DNA of 64,000 bases from Acanthococcus lagerstroemiae (Eukaryota; Arthropoda; Insecta; Hemiptera; Eriococcidae). Below the pieces are notes generated by a model. It saw nothing but the letters and a program-made list of their open reading frames with translations, did no database searches and was not told where the DNA came from. The position numbers and the translations under genes were made by a program. The stretch covers positions 21,385,626-21,449,625 of the forward strand of contig CM063110.1 in assembly GCA_031841125.1 (NCBI GenBank), written 5' to 3'. This document shows positions 10,641-20,458 of this stretch, in pieces (within the stretch, counting starts at the first letter, position 1; each line of letters opens with the position of its first letter).

Positions 10641-11240
10641 ATGTGAAAAAGCTCAGAAGATGAAAAAATATATCAAGGTACCTGTCGGTAACTACACAAG
10701 GGCAGGTAACTATATGCCAGTTTGTTAGAAAACATATGTATTAGTGCATGGTGTAGCCGCTAGGTGACGCTTGTATCGTGTGGGCAATGTCTAATATCTA
10801 TGGAAATAACTTTGCCAACTTTGAGCATAAAAAAATAGTTTGAGTTTGTAATAAGACAAAAATTAAAAATTGACTTTCGTGATATCGTTCATTTTGTAAT
10901 TATCACAGTCTTGCGGCAAAGTTTCAACCATGTGACACGTGGATGGCAACCAAAGCTATGTATATGGCACCACTAACTAAAAAGTCTTGATTTTGCCAAT
11001 AGGTCACTTTTGGAAGTGGGCTCCTCAAATGTAACTTTCGAGGCCAAACATGAAGTTTCACAACAATGAAAGAATAAGTCGTTATTTTCTCCCCACTTAA
11101 TTGTCCCTAGGAATAAGTGAGGCTTAAAACTGTTCTCGTCATTTTTCAGTCGTTTTCTTATTTATACTTGTTTTAATATTTATTTATTTACTTATTTATA
11201 TTTTTTTCGATGTTTGATGAGTACCTAGCTACCTACCTAT
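10641..11240. other. Mostly unrecognised, with one MITE half-end
   Basis: AT-rich sequence. At about 10996-11031 a segment with CACTTTTGGAAGTGGGCTCC resembles the right inverted repeat of the MITE at 51311-51570. I could not find a left end here. Confidence 0.4.
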
Positions 11241-11405
11241 CAGTGGCGTAGCGTCGGGGGCACAGGGGGGCACGTGCCCCCATTATTTTTACATAGTCCT
11301 CTAATATTGTCGATTTTTTAAAAATACCGCAATATTCGACTTTTCATCCTTTGAAAACCGTATTGTGCCCCCCCCCCCTTTGGGAAACCCCTAGATACGC
11401 CACTG
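11241..11405. mobile_element. hAT-type MITE (165 bp)
   Basis: Ends CAGTGGCGTA and TACGCCACTG are inverted repeats, flanked by a perfect 8-bp duplication CTACCTAT (11233-11240 and 11406-11413). Eight-bp duplications and CAG...CTG ends are the hAT superfamily signature. Internally it has a G-rich left and a C-run right section. A similar element lies at 33455-33615. Confidence 0.92.
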
Positions 11406-12050
11406 CTACCTATCTTACTTATCATGACTGAAGAGTTTTGTTTATTGTGTTTGAAGACGAAAATACTCGTACTCATACATTTACTCACTTTCTTGATTTG
11501 TTTTGTTGTTTCTTTATTTTAACATAGAAAATTCAGCAAAAAATGAAAAATAAATGCCATAAAGTGAAGGGAGGATTAAATTTTTTAAAATAAAGGTACG
11601 AGGCTTGCAATGTCTACATATTCTAACTTTCCTCGCTTATTCCAGTCATCAGTGTACATTAATAAGGTCATACATATGAGCTTTCTATTCACATAAACAT
11701 AGCATTGAAAGTGTATGGCGTAGTTACCCAACGGTCGGGTAACTCCGCCAACAAAGACTTTATTGTTACAAGCTGTTGGGCCATCACTAAGGCCCCTCTC
11801 CCCATTTCGGGGGCTTGAGATTGAAGCAAAAGCATTACCCTTTCGAGTACCATGTTTCGTTTCACTGTAGAGCCATCAGGAAGGAAGGGAGAACAGTTCT
11901 CGCTTAGCATGGCGTAAGAACCTGCACGTGCCTTATTATAACGAGAAGAATATATACAAAAATCAAATACTGGATTATAAGACATACCCATGAACGGATG
12001 TAGATAGTGACCATAATCTAGCAGTAATGAAATAATATAGGTTTATATTT
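11406..12050. other. Unrecognised, with a minus-strand open frame and a small hairpin
   Basis: A 100-codon minus-strand frame (11689-11991) resembles no family I know. Close to its 3' end is the hairpin GTTACCC-loop-GGGTAAC at about 11726-11746. On the minus strand AATAAAG precedes it by about 20 bases. It could be the 3' end of an old retroposed transcript, but nothing confirms this. Confidence 0.3.
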
Positions 12051-12119
12051 TTAAAAATGAATAAGAAGAAAGTAAAAACAAAATAGGATTTGGAGTTATT
12101 AAAAGAGGTAAAGAAAAGA

Positions 12120-12646
12120 GAAGAATGTGAAAAAGAAAAAAAAAGTAAGAACTTTCGGAGACGGTTAGAATTATAAGGTTTGCACATGACATTGCAATAG
12201 TGGAAGAAAGTAAAGAAGCACTATAGAAAACACTAAAGAAGTTGGATGAAAGATTAAAAGTTGAATATAAAATGAAGATGAATAAAAATAAAACGAAAGT
12301 GATGGTAGTCAGTATGTGGAAACAAAATCCCATAAGTATGGAAATAAAATATGAAAAAATAAAGGCGGTAGAGAAATTTAAATTCTTAGGTAGTCTGACA
12401 ACGCAAGATGGTAGAAGTAAAATAGAAATAAAGAGTAGCATGGAACAAGCTAAGAGAGCTTTTATTCAAAAAGGAGACATGTTTAGGGAAAATATAGATT
12501 TAAAAGTGAGACTGAGATTTCTTCAAACGTATATTTGGAGTATAGCATTGTATGGATGTGAGACCTGGACAATAGGAATACAAGAAAAAGGATAGAAGCT
12601 TTTGAAATGTGGTGTTATCGGAGAATTTTCAAAATGAAGCCACTGA
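12120..12646 (+). pseudogene. Non-LTR reverse transcriptase fragment
   Basis: The frame passes through RFAHDIAIVEES near 12176-12210, a mutated form of the RT catalytic motif F/Y-A-D-D, so the active site is lost. It continues with KMNKNKTKVMVV, KFKFLGSLTTQDGR, and then SIALYGCETWT near 12540-12570 and RIEAFEMWCYRRIF. This is the palm-thumb order of arthropod endonuclease-RT proteins. A stop occurs near 12221 and another near 12593, so the copy is dead. The 3' part is interrupted by the hAT MITE starting at 12647. Confidence 0.82.
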
Positions 12647-12823
12647 CAGGAGCGGATTAACCCTTTCTGGCGTAGGAAGTAAGATCAAAATTGACGCCCT
12701 CAGAAAGCCTTATCGGCGCACACACCCCTGTGTATGTGTTGAGAATTTTTTCGCCCCCTGATGGCTCTCTTCTCTTCTCCGCGCCCTGAGCAAATGCTAT
12801 GCTTGCGTGTTAATCCGCCCCTG
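12647..12823. mobile_element. hAT-type MITE (177 bp) inside an RT pseudogene
   Basis: The ends CAGGAGCGGATTAAC and GTTAATCCGCCCCTG form the inverted repeats. Flanks GCCACTGA (12639-12646) and GCTATTGA (12824-12831) match at 6 of 8 positions, as expected of an old 8-bp duplication. No coding potential. Confidence 0.8.
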
Positions 12824-13357
12824 GCTATTGAGCTGATCCTTAATAGTAACCTGAGGAACAGTGCAGTGGACAACAAAATATACACACAGTTGGAATGTTT
12901 TAAACATGTTTTAAAACAATGAAAAAACAATCTTTGTTTTAAAACAAATATGTTTCAAAACTTTTTTTTTTGTTTAAAACGTGTTTTTAACCATGTTTTT
13001 TATTTTCTTTGAGATTTTCTCACCCAGAACTTACAGGGACCAAAATAATTTGTCAAGCACAAATAAATTTCAGAATTTCACGCCAAAATTTCCAGAATGA
13101 TTTGATATCAGTGATAATTGGACCCTGTTTAATAAGATGGAACTAACCCACAAAATCCGCTTTTTGAGAACACGTGATTCGAACAGTGGCGTCCTGTCTG
13201 GGTGTTCAAGGTGTTCACTGCACACCCACTTAATTTTTGTCGTACAACAAAAATCCCAGAAACAAGGAAAGATTTTAAAATTTTGATTAAAATACAAAAT
13301 ATAACCTCAAAAAATTGAAAAATAGCCCGAATATTTCTCTTTGCGCTTCGTATGGTT

Positions 13358-13928
13358 CTTATCTTTGTCACATACCACAGGAATCACGTAGGATGCTCTC
13401 ACTAGCAACATTACACACTCTTGTCAGTCTTGTCGCAGTGGCGTTATCTTTGTTGCATACTATGGGAATCGCATAGGATGTTCACTAGCAACATTGCACA
13501 CTCTTGTCGGTCTTAATGCACTGGCGTAAAGCCGCGTATACACAATTGAACCGAACCGTTCGCGAACACACCGCGTACCAGTGTGGACGGCAAAAACGCC
13601 GCGACACTTAACGTCTGGCAGACGATTCGCGAACCGTCTCTCACGAACCGAATTTTGTCCGTCTTTTCAACGAACATAAAGGAATGTTCGCGAGTAGTGT
13701 GGACGCGTTCAAGGTACGTCCGTAAGTTTTTCGTTTGGTTTGATAGTGTATACGCGGCTTTATCTTTGTCACATACTATGGGAATTGCGTACGATGTTTC
13801 ACTAGCAACATTGCACACTCTTGTTGGTCTGAAGGCAGTGGCGTTATCCTTGTCACTCTTACTATGGGAATTGCGTAGGATGTTCACTAGCAACATTGCA
13901 CAATCTTGTCGGCCTTGTCGCAGTGGCG
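13358..13928 (+). repeat. Minisatellite, four units of about 85-90 bp
   Basis: Each unit contains TTATCTTTGTCACATACTAT, then GGGAATTGCGTAGGATGTTC, then ACTAGCAACATTGCACACTC, and ends GCAGTGGCG. Units begin at about 13358, 13446, 13761 and 13846. The gap between units two and three is exactly the MITE at 13529-13760. Confidence 0.85.
13529..13760. mobile_element. MITE inserted at a minisatellite unit junction (232 bp)
   Basis: The ends AAGCCGCGTATACAC and GTGTATACGCGGCTT are perfect inverted repeats, and pairing continues more loosely inward. TA lies on each side (13527-13528 and 13761-13762), consistent with a TA duplication. Removing the element nearly restores the junction GGCGTTATCTTTG seen between the other units. 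The interior is GC-rich with no reading frame of note. Confidence 0.8.
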
Positions 13929-14300
13929 TTTGCAACAAAGACCGCGAAGAGTGAAGCGGGGACTTCGTTAATTTAAATGGCAGGGTGTTCACCAGCAAAA
14001 ATGAACGTTCCAGAAGTGCATGCGCATGCTATATGATGAGTGGGTGGATGCAACTTCATTCTTCATTGATTCTCATTATTTATACCTACATACTGATACT
14101 TATCATAAGCTTTTGATACTACTGATTTTTTGTGGAGGGGAGGGGGGGGGAGAGAAGGCGCAGACCCGCCAGTTGAACACCCGAGAAAAAGCACCTCGCG
14201 GCGCCACTGGATTCGAAGTTCAAGAGCCAAGTAGAAACTATATGGCATTGCGTTTACTGATAAGCTGTTCCCAATGTGAGTACACATTTTTGAATCGGAG

Positions 14301-14377
14301 GCCCAATTTTGAAAAATTCTACATTTTATGCTCTTTCCAACGATACTAATAACTCATTTTATTTACAAATGTGGGTT
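14301..14377 (-). repeat. Dispersed repeat shared with the window's right edge
   Basis: This 77-bp stretch (with GCCCAATTTTGAAAAATTCT and TTTCCAACGATACTAATAAC) is nearly identical, inverted, to 63922-64000. A third partial match is at about 60845-60905. The flanking DNA differs. The superfamily is unknown. Confidence 0.75.
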
Positions 14378-14837
14378 AGTTCCCTTTTGTTAAACAGCAT
14401 CCAATTATCAATACATTTGTTGGCCCAACGACGGGTATTCTTGCTAACAGTAACTCACTGTGTGACGTCAGAGTTGGAGGTCGAATAACGGAACAAAAAG
14501 GTAAGACAAAAGGTCGAAAATAGAGGGGGAAAAACAAACAAAAAACACGTTTTAAAACAAAAAAAACAGTTATTTTGTTCTTTTTTTTTTTGAAAAAAAA
14601 ACAAAAAACAAAAACAGTTTTTCTTTTCAACTCTGCGCATACAGCGCCACCTCACACAAATGTAATGGGTTCTGCAGAGTCTTGGTGAATTTAAATAAAC
14701 TTTCGAAGCGATTCAAAGTCTCAGTCAAAGTTGGAATGATCTTAAAGAGGCTTAAGCGAGTCTAGAGGAATAATTTTACGTTTTTAGTCTAGCTGACGAA
14801 AACCCTCAGTTATACGTTCGCACCCTGTCCCACTGGT

Positions 14838-14918
14838 CACTGATACAATACTCAAAAGGGTAGTTTCCGAGACCAGCGGTGCGGTGTCGTGCATCGCCAT
14901 ACGCTCTACCAAACATCA
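14838..14918 (+). repeat. Short dispersed repeat, second copy
   Basis: It aligns with 5323-5416 and 48843-48926: GGTCACTGATACAATACTC, then TAGTTTCCGAGACCAG, then CATCGCCATACGCTCTACCA. Flanking duplications are not evident here. Confidence 0.6.
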
Positions 14919-16380
14919 TTAAACCCCGCGCCTCCCCCTATCAGCATTTTATGCCACTGACAGATCTTATGAATACATTTTACTTCGGCAATTTTAAAAA
15001 TTACCAAGAATAGTAACTATTCTGCACCCAAAAATAACGTTGATACGTCAGATGACCAGATCACGTAATTACAGGCAATCTACTTACCTGTGTATTTCCA
15101 TATTCAGGTAAATTGAGGTACACTGTAAATTAGTACGAGATGTCAATTGCTTCGCTTTCTCTGTCTCTCAACCGCTGATTCATCTCGAATGGCCACTGAT
15201 CAGGACCGGAACATGAAGCAGACCAATTCACGTCCACCTTAATCTGTCCAACAAACAGAAAACGAGCAAATGATGATGATACAAATGCATATAATGATAA
15301 TCGTAAACATTTCCCACTTTACACCTCTTTAAACGTCGCAACCGTGTGACAATAAAATAGTGGTTAGGTACTTTAAGAGATCGAGGATAAAGACGGAATA
15401 TCCGATATGCGTGTCAAGTGAGTTTCATTGATCACAATTCAATGGCGTGAATTGTTTCAACTCAAGTCACTGGACAAGGCTCTGGTATAGTATCGTGCTG
15501 TCGTGGGTGTCTAAAGTATACGAGAATTTCAACAACATCCGTGAAATATTAGATTACCGCGGTTATTATTTCGGTGATCAAATCGACACCGTCGGGGCGT
15601 CAGTTCTGTCGTATAACTTTCTCGTTCAGCTGAATGAATAAATCCTACGATCTCGATGAAGTCTAGTCGATGGTCGATGCCTTCTTAGGCTCTTTTCAAT
15701 CGTTTTACATAGTTTGATTAATGAATGGAGAAAATTACCCGAGTTTCCGTCGTTCGTACTTGGAATGTAGACGTACAGCGAGCCGTGGCAGGTTCGTAGC
15801 CAGAATTCTTTGCCGGGGGCTCTCAAAGGAAACCAAACTTATGAATTTTTTCTAACAAGGAGAAAAAGGGAGTAAGTGGAATTCATTCGAAAGGAACGTT
15901 TTCTTGGAGTTTTTTAGTATGTAGAGAAAAAATTTTTATTGGAGCTTTGTACTCTGAAAAGGGGCCACTGACTTCAGTACATGCATGTGTTTATCTGTAA
16001 AGATTAACCTCTAATTCTATTTTACTTTGTCTGCTAGAACTCGGATTCAATATCAAGAAACAAACAATATTACAATATGAGTTACCTACTATTTTTTTCA
16101 ATTTCTTTTCTCTCAATTTTTCTTTAGGTTTTGAACATTTTCTTTTGAAGTTCGAAACAAAACAATTGAAAACATCGTTGGACAGGGGCTCAGAGTGATC
16201 AAACGCCTGCGCCTCCCCCCCCCCCCTTACCAATCCACTATGGATTTAGAAAATTCTAAAGAGATGGAGGGATCCGGGGAATTCTCTTGTCTCCGTTGCT
16301 ATATACCGATTTTTCAGACTATAAGTCTGCAGCTTATGCTTTCAAAGACCGACTGGAAGAGTGGGGGAAGAGGATGAAAA
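14919..16380. other. No gene recognised
   Basis: Non-coding DNA. A possible hAT-like scar lies at about 15790-15974 (a CGTAGCCAG start and a GGGGCCACTG end) with no matching duplication. A run of C is at about 16216-16227. The short frames resemble nothing known to me. Confidence 0.4.
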
Positions 16381-16605
16381 ACGTGGCGCCTACTAGTTTG
16401 AAAATTACTCGGCAAAGATCTTCCGCAGAAACCCACCCACCTTTTCTTCACTGCCCTCCTCCTAACATACGTGATTGTTTAGCTTTCCTGCTTCTTTATA
16501 ATTTTTTCTGAACACTGCAAACCTCCCACTCGCTTGACCACCCACCCACCGACCACAAACGTTCTCGGCATCTACCGAAAACTTGACCAATGGTGGGGGC
16601 CACTG
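16381..16605. mobile_element. hAT-like MITE (about 225 bp)
   Basis: The left end ACGTGGCGCC and right end GGGGGCCACTG approximate the inverted repeats of the copy at 22403-22621. Both copies share C-rich interior sequence (CCTCCTAAC, GACCACCCACC-type motifs). No matching 8-bp duplication was found. Its right end directly abuts the bacterial-like miaB fragment. Confidence 0.5.
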
Positions 16606-16833
16606 CTGCAAGTTCTCACAAATCAGGCTGAATGTCGTATTCACTCTCTGCGGACCAACAACAATATCCACAAATGGAGCCCTTCTGAACACTTCTTCTC
16701 CCTCTGCTTGCGCTACACACCCAGCCACCACTATAGTCATTTCTTTTCGTGACGAATGAATCTTCCCGAGCTCAGAATAAAGCTTTTCTGCTGCCTTCTC
16801 TCTAATGTGACAAGTAATACAACAAACTAGGTT
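16606..16833 (-). pseudogene. miaB: Fragment of a bacterial-type tRNA methylthiotransferase (MiaB)
   Basis: MiaB is a radical-SAM enzyme that adds a methylthio group to i6A37 of tRNAs. The minus-strand frame open from 16860 carries a block of about 75 residues matching the N-terminal MTTase domain. It includes [19 protein letters not shown], then [18 protein letters not shown], and VDIVVGPQ. The cysteines of TCHIREK and AGCVAQ are two of the three that bind the auxiliary iron-sulfur cluster. The GCQMN cysteine and the radical-SAM CxxxCxxC domain are missing, so it is a non-functional fragment of a protein usually near 440 residues. There are no stops in the homologous part. The wording ([19 protein letters not shown]) is that of alphaproteobacteria such as Wolbachia or Rickettsia. 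The animal homologue CDK5RAP1 differs at these places (CSIREKAE). Flanks are host repeats, so I infer a nuclear insertion of endosymbiont DNA. Confidence 0.85.
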
Positions 16834-16839
16834 CATTTT

Positions 16840-18440
16840 CAACTTTCTCGAATTTTTCAAATTTTGAGATTTTCCATTTTCAAAATTGTTGTTGTAACCC
16901 TTCGATCATTCTTCAAAAATTAATACAATGTTCCACGAAGCTTGATCAATTTTCGCACACGTTCTTTTTTAAAGAATTATAATTTCGAATTAAGTTTAAT
17001 TTCCATTTCCGACAAATTTACCTATTTTCTCCCAAGATTTTTATTACAATCCTTTGATTATTTTGTTCCCTAGCTGACCCCGAATCTTACGCAAATTTGG
17101 TATAATAATTGCTTGAAGACTTAAAATTAATATTAATCAGGGTTCAATACATCATTTTACTGAATTATTCGAATTTCAAAATATTTTCCCGTTCCAAAAT
17201 TTTGTCTGAACTTATTGATAATTTTCCCAGGGTGATTGCAATTTCCCTCGAATCAGGTACAATTTTTCTTTTTGGTTTGATTGGAAAAGTCTGATATAGA
17301 ATTAATTTAAATTTTCAGATTTATCGAATTTCTTTTCTCCGAAATCGTTCTCATTACTCTTTAATAACTTTTTCAGAATGTTATAACAGTTTTTCATGAA
17401 TCTTACTCAGTTTTGTATACAAATCTTTTCGACTCATCAATTTCCAATTTTGTCAACTTTTTCGAATTTTGTTCTTCAAAATTTTGTATTATAACGCTTG
17501 GATTGTTTTTTCCTATGTGACAGTTTTCCACATACCTCACTAAAATGTCGTGTACAACTTTTCTGAAGACCTTATTGAATCAAGTTCAATTTTCTATGTT
17601 ATCGAATTACTCAAATTTCAAAATATTTTCTTCTTCCAAAATCTTGTCTGAACATATTGTATAGCTTTCTCAAGATGATTGCCATTCTCCACGAATCAAG
17701 CTGAATTTCCCAAATCGGGTTGCTTGAAAACTCTCGATATCAAATCAATTAAAATTGTTCTAATTTATTGAATTTGCTCGAATCTTGTCGTAGTGTGTCC
17801 AAGAGGTAACGAGTTCGCTTCGCAATCCTCGCGTCTCGTGTTCGAGTCCACCAACACCGAAGAGCTACTAATGATATTCGAATACTCCCCACTAACATCC
17901 TATAGTGAACACAGCGACCACAGTATCAGTTAAGATGGAAATATAGCGCGTCCTGTAACTCCCGCCAGTTCACACGAACAAGACATGACAAATTGCAAGG
18001 CGTGTAACCACCAGATCAGAAAGATTGGTACTGTGCGTGTGCAGGACAGCTTACTCAACTTCGTGAAACTTGTGGCTAGTAAACGAACTGCGGCTGCACA
18101 CTCTTCGGTAACGAGAAGAAAAATTCTAACGCACTAAAACCGAGGGGGAGGCAGCAACGGCAAACTAACCCGACTAACCTGTCCAAGAGAATCGTTCGTC
18201 AGGAACCGCAACCGCCATCAACATCTGGCATCGGATACGGCGCCTGAAGAAGTTCGAATTTCGAGTTTCTTTTCTCAAAAATCGTTGTCATAACTCTCCT
18301 ATCATTTTTCCAAAATGTGACTACAATTTTTCATGACTCTTCTTCAATTTTCACGTACGAGTTTTTTGAAGAGTTATGATCCCGAATTAAATTCGACTTC
18401 TAATTTTGTCCAATTTTTCGTTTCCTTATTTCCTTTTATT
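16840..18440 (+). repeat. Degenerate satellite-like array, unit about 140-160 bp
   Basis: A recurring sentence is visible: TTGAAGACT, a GATATTGAATCAAGTTCAAT core, TATCGAATTATTCGAATTTC, then CAAAATTTTGTCTGAAC. Equivalent points fall near 16969, 17113, 17270, 17428, 17565 and 17725, and again near 18370 after an interrupting SINE. Another diverged unit is at about 18770-18900. The copies are very diverged, so the array is old. It has no coding signal. Confidence 0.7.
17788..18250 (+). mobile_element. tRNA-derived SINE inside the satellite array
   Basis: The head resembles a tRNA gene, with an A-box-like TGTCCAAGAGG near 17796 and a B-box-like GTGTTCGAGTCC near 17840. A GC-richer body of about 400 bp of different composition follows. 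Array sequence stands on both sides, which sets the limits. The body has no match to the other SINEs here, so this is a separate family. Flanking CGAATCTTG and CGAATTTCG are similar but may be array sequence, so the duplication is unproven. Confidence 0.65.
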
Positions 18441-19449
18441 GTAATTGGCTTCGAATAGGCGGACAGAAAGAACATAAAATTAGTACATATTCACGGCTAT
18501 AATGATAGTATTAATTTGCACTCCATGTAAGTCGTCACCTATTCCACTTACTGTAAAGCATGAACCTCCATCACTCGCTTCTAACGTTTTCTTGTGCCAG
18601 CTGTGGTCCTCCATCTGGACCCCATATAATAAAATTTCGTCGCACTACCTGGTGGCCCATTTCCTCTTCCTGTCCAATGGTACATATAAAGTACTCGTTC
18701 GGCGCCATTTCTCCCTCCCCCTCTGGATATATAGTGTAAGCTATATTTTTAGTACCAATTCTACATGTGTGAAATCAATTTTACAGAATCTCACTCAAAT
18801 GACATATACGAGTTGTTTGAAGACTCTCGATATTGAATCAAGTTCAATATTTAATTTTATCGAATTATTCGAATTTCAGGATTTTTTATTTCTTTCAACT
18901 TCGAGTCACTCGTTGATACCGAAACCAACATATGAATCGTGTGTTGAGAAGGCTTTCGATCGACATCTACCCACAACAATACTAGATGCTATACGGAGCC
19001 TTGGCCTGTTGGAAAATATCCTACACGTTGTACATAATTTTCTTAGACAGCATTTCTTTCGTGTGCAAATAGGTCAAACACTTTCTACCTCAAGGTTCCA
19101 GGAAACAGGCACACCTCAAGGATTCGTATTAAGCCCAGTCTTTTTCATCTAGGCGTTAAATTCCATCTCGGAAGTCCTACTCCGTACCATCCAGCACCTA
19201 TGCAGATGATCTTGTTGCGTTTTTACTACACAAGAATCCAGTCACAGCTGCCCAACAACTACAGAACACCATAAACTGTCTTACTCAATGGGGAGCTAAA
19301 TGTTTACCGACCATAACAAAGGTGACGAATTTTATTAGAAAGCGGATCCAAATAAACTTGCAACCAATCTTCTATAACAAACCTCTAGATCAAGTAAATG
19401 AGACCACTCTGCTTGGATTGAACTTCGACAGCAAACTTAGACGGACCTC

Positions 19450-19858
19450 GTCGCCTCGGTGGCGTAGCGGTAAGAATGACGGCTTTTGAAATCCAAAGGT
19501 CCCGAGTCCGAATACAGCTACAGCCAGCGTTTCAGGTAATGTCTACGTGCATTGTACAACTATTACCTGGGACGTACCGAGGCGCAACAGTTAGCAGCAG
19601 AGGTAATGGAAAAGCACGCAATCTGTTACCAGTATCTAAACGCTGTTAACTGGCCGGAGCGTCGGTGGGAGTGCTCCAACGGAACTCAGGGTTGTAATAA
19701 CCCGGCTAGTGAAGTTGGCGTAGTACTACACGGACAATGTAGAAAGCAACCTGGCGCTATTACATATGGCTCAACACGTTAGAGGCATAGTGCAATGGAC
19801 ATTAAAAGTCTGAGCACTCGGTGTAACCACCACCTCTCCCACAACATTTAACATTTTT
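19450..19858 (+). mobile_element. tRNA-derived SINE (409 bp) inside the Jockey-like pseudogene
   Basis: The tRNA-like head has an A-box-like TGGCGTAGCGGTAAG and a B-box-like GGTCCCGAGTCCGAAT. A 13-bp target-site duplication TTAGACGGACCTC / TTAGATGGACCTC (19437-19449 and 19859-19871) shows one mismatch. The 3' end is T-rich (AACATTTTTTT) rather than a poly(A) tail. The body of about 330 bp matches no other SINE in this window. Confidence 0.85.
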
Positions 19859-20066
19859 TTAGATGGACCTCACACACACGCCAACTCAAGAAAAAGTGCT
19901 TCTAAAGATTGAACATCCTCAAAGTTCTCAATGGTAATTCATGGAGCTCAGATAGAAAATGCTTTCTCCGACTTTACACATGCTACATTCGCTCACTTCT
20001 GGATTTCTGGATTATGGCAGCATCGTATACTCCACCGCCTCGCAAAGCACACTCCAGCAGCTGAAT

Positions 20067-20458
20067 CAGGGACGCACCCATAGGGAGGCAGAGAGCAACT
20101 TGCCCCCCCCCCCTCCCTGTAGGAATTTCTCTCTCAGCAGTTGGGAAAATTTACCATTTCAGTCAGGCGAGTTGGGAAAATCCAACAAATTAAGTGTTTT
20201 TTTTTTCTTTCTTTCTTTCTGTCTTTGATACTTGGGAATTGAGTTGAGAAGTTGGGAAAACCCAACGAGTCAAAAGGTTTTCTTCTTTTGCTTTGATACT
20301 TGGGAATTCTGAGTTGAGTCAGGTGGAAAAATCCAACAGATCAAAAGTTTTTTTTTTGCTTTGATACTTACTTGGGAATTTTGAGTTGAGTCAGTTAGGA
20401 CTCTTACAATTTTTACCCCCCCCCCCCCCCGCAAGAAAAACTCTTCGGTGCGTCCCTG
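20067..20458. mobile_element. hAT-type MITE (392 bp) inside the Jockey-like pseudogene
   Basis: Ends CAGGGACGCACC and GGTGCGTCCCTG are perfect 12-bp inverted repeats, flanked by a perfect 8-bp duplication AGCTGAAT (20059-20066 and 20459-20466). The interior has two C-runs and three or four copies of a block with TTGATACTTGGGAATT and GAGTTGGGAAAATCCAAC. Removing it rejoins the RT reading frame. Confidence 0.93.

Larger units (their letters stand above)
13184..14209. mobile_element. hAT-type element (1026 bp) containing a minisatellite and a second MITE
   Basis: The left end CAGTGGCGTCC and right end GGCGCCACTG are flanked by a perfect 8-bp duplication GATTCGAA (13176-13183 and 14210-14217). 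Inside are a minisatellite of about 85-90 bp units (13358-13928) and, within that, a further MITE (13529-13760). A G-rich run lies near 14137-14152. No transposase recognised. The perfect duplication shows that the whole block inserted as one unit. Confidence 0.88.

Noticed and set aside
12043..12441. A 132-codon minus-strand hydrophobic frame
   Set aside because: It is the antisense shadow of the RT fragment on the plus strand.
15790..15974. A hAT MITE between CAGGTTCGTAGCCAG and GGGGCCACTG
   Set aside because: The ends are only loosely complementary and the flanking octamers (AGCCGTGG and ACTTCAGT) do not match.
16462..16860. Treating the whole 132-codon minus-strand frame as an active methylthiotransferase gene
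   Set aside because: Only about 75 residues match MiaB. The radical-SAM domain is absent, and the remaining codons run into flanking repeat sequence.
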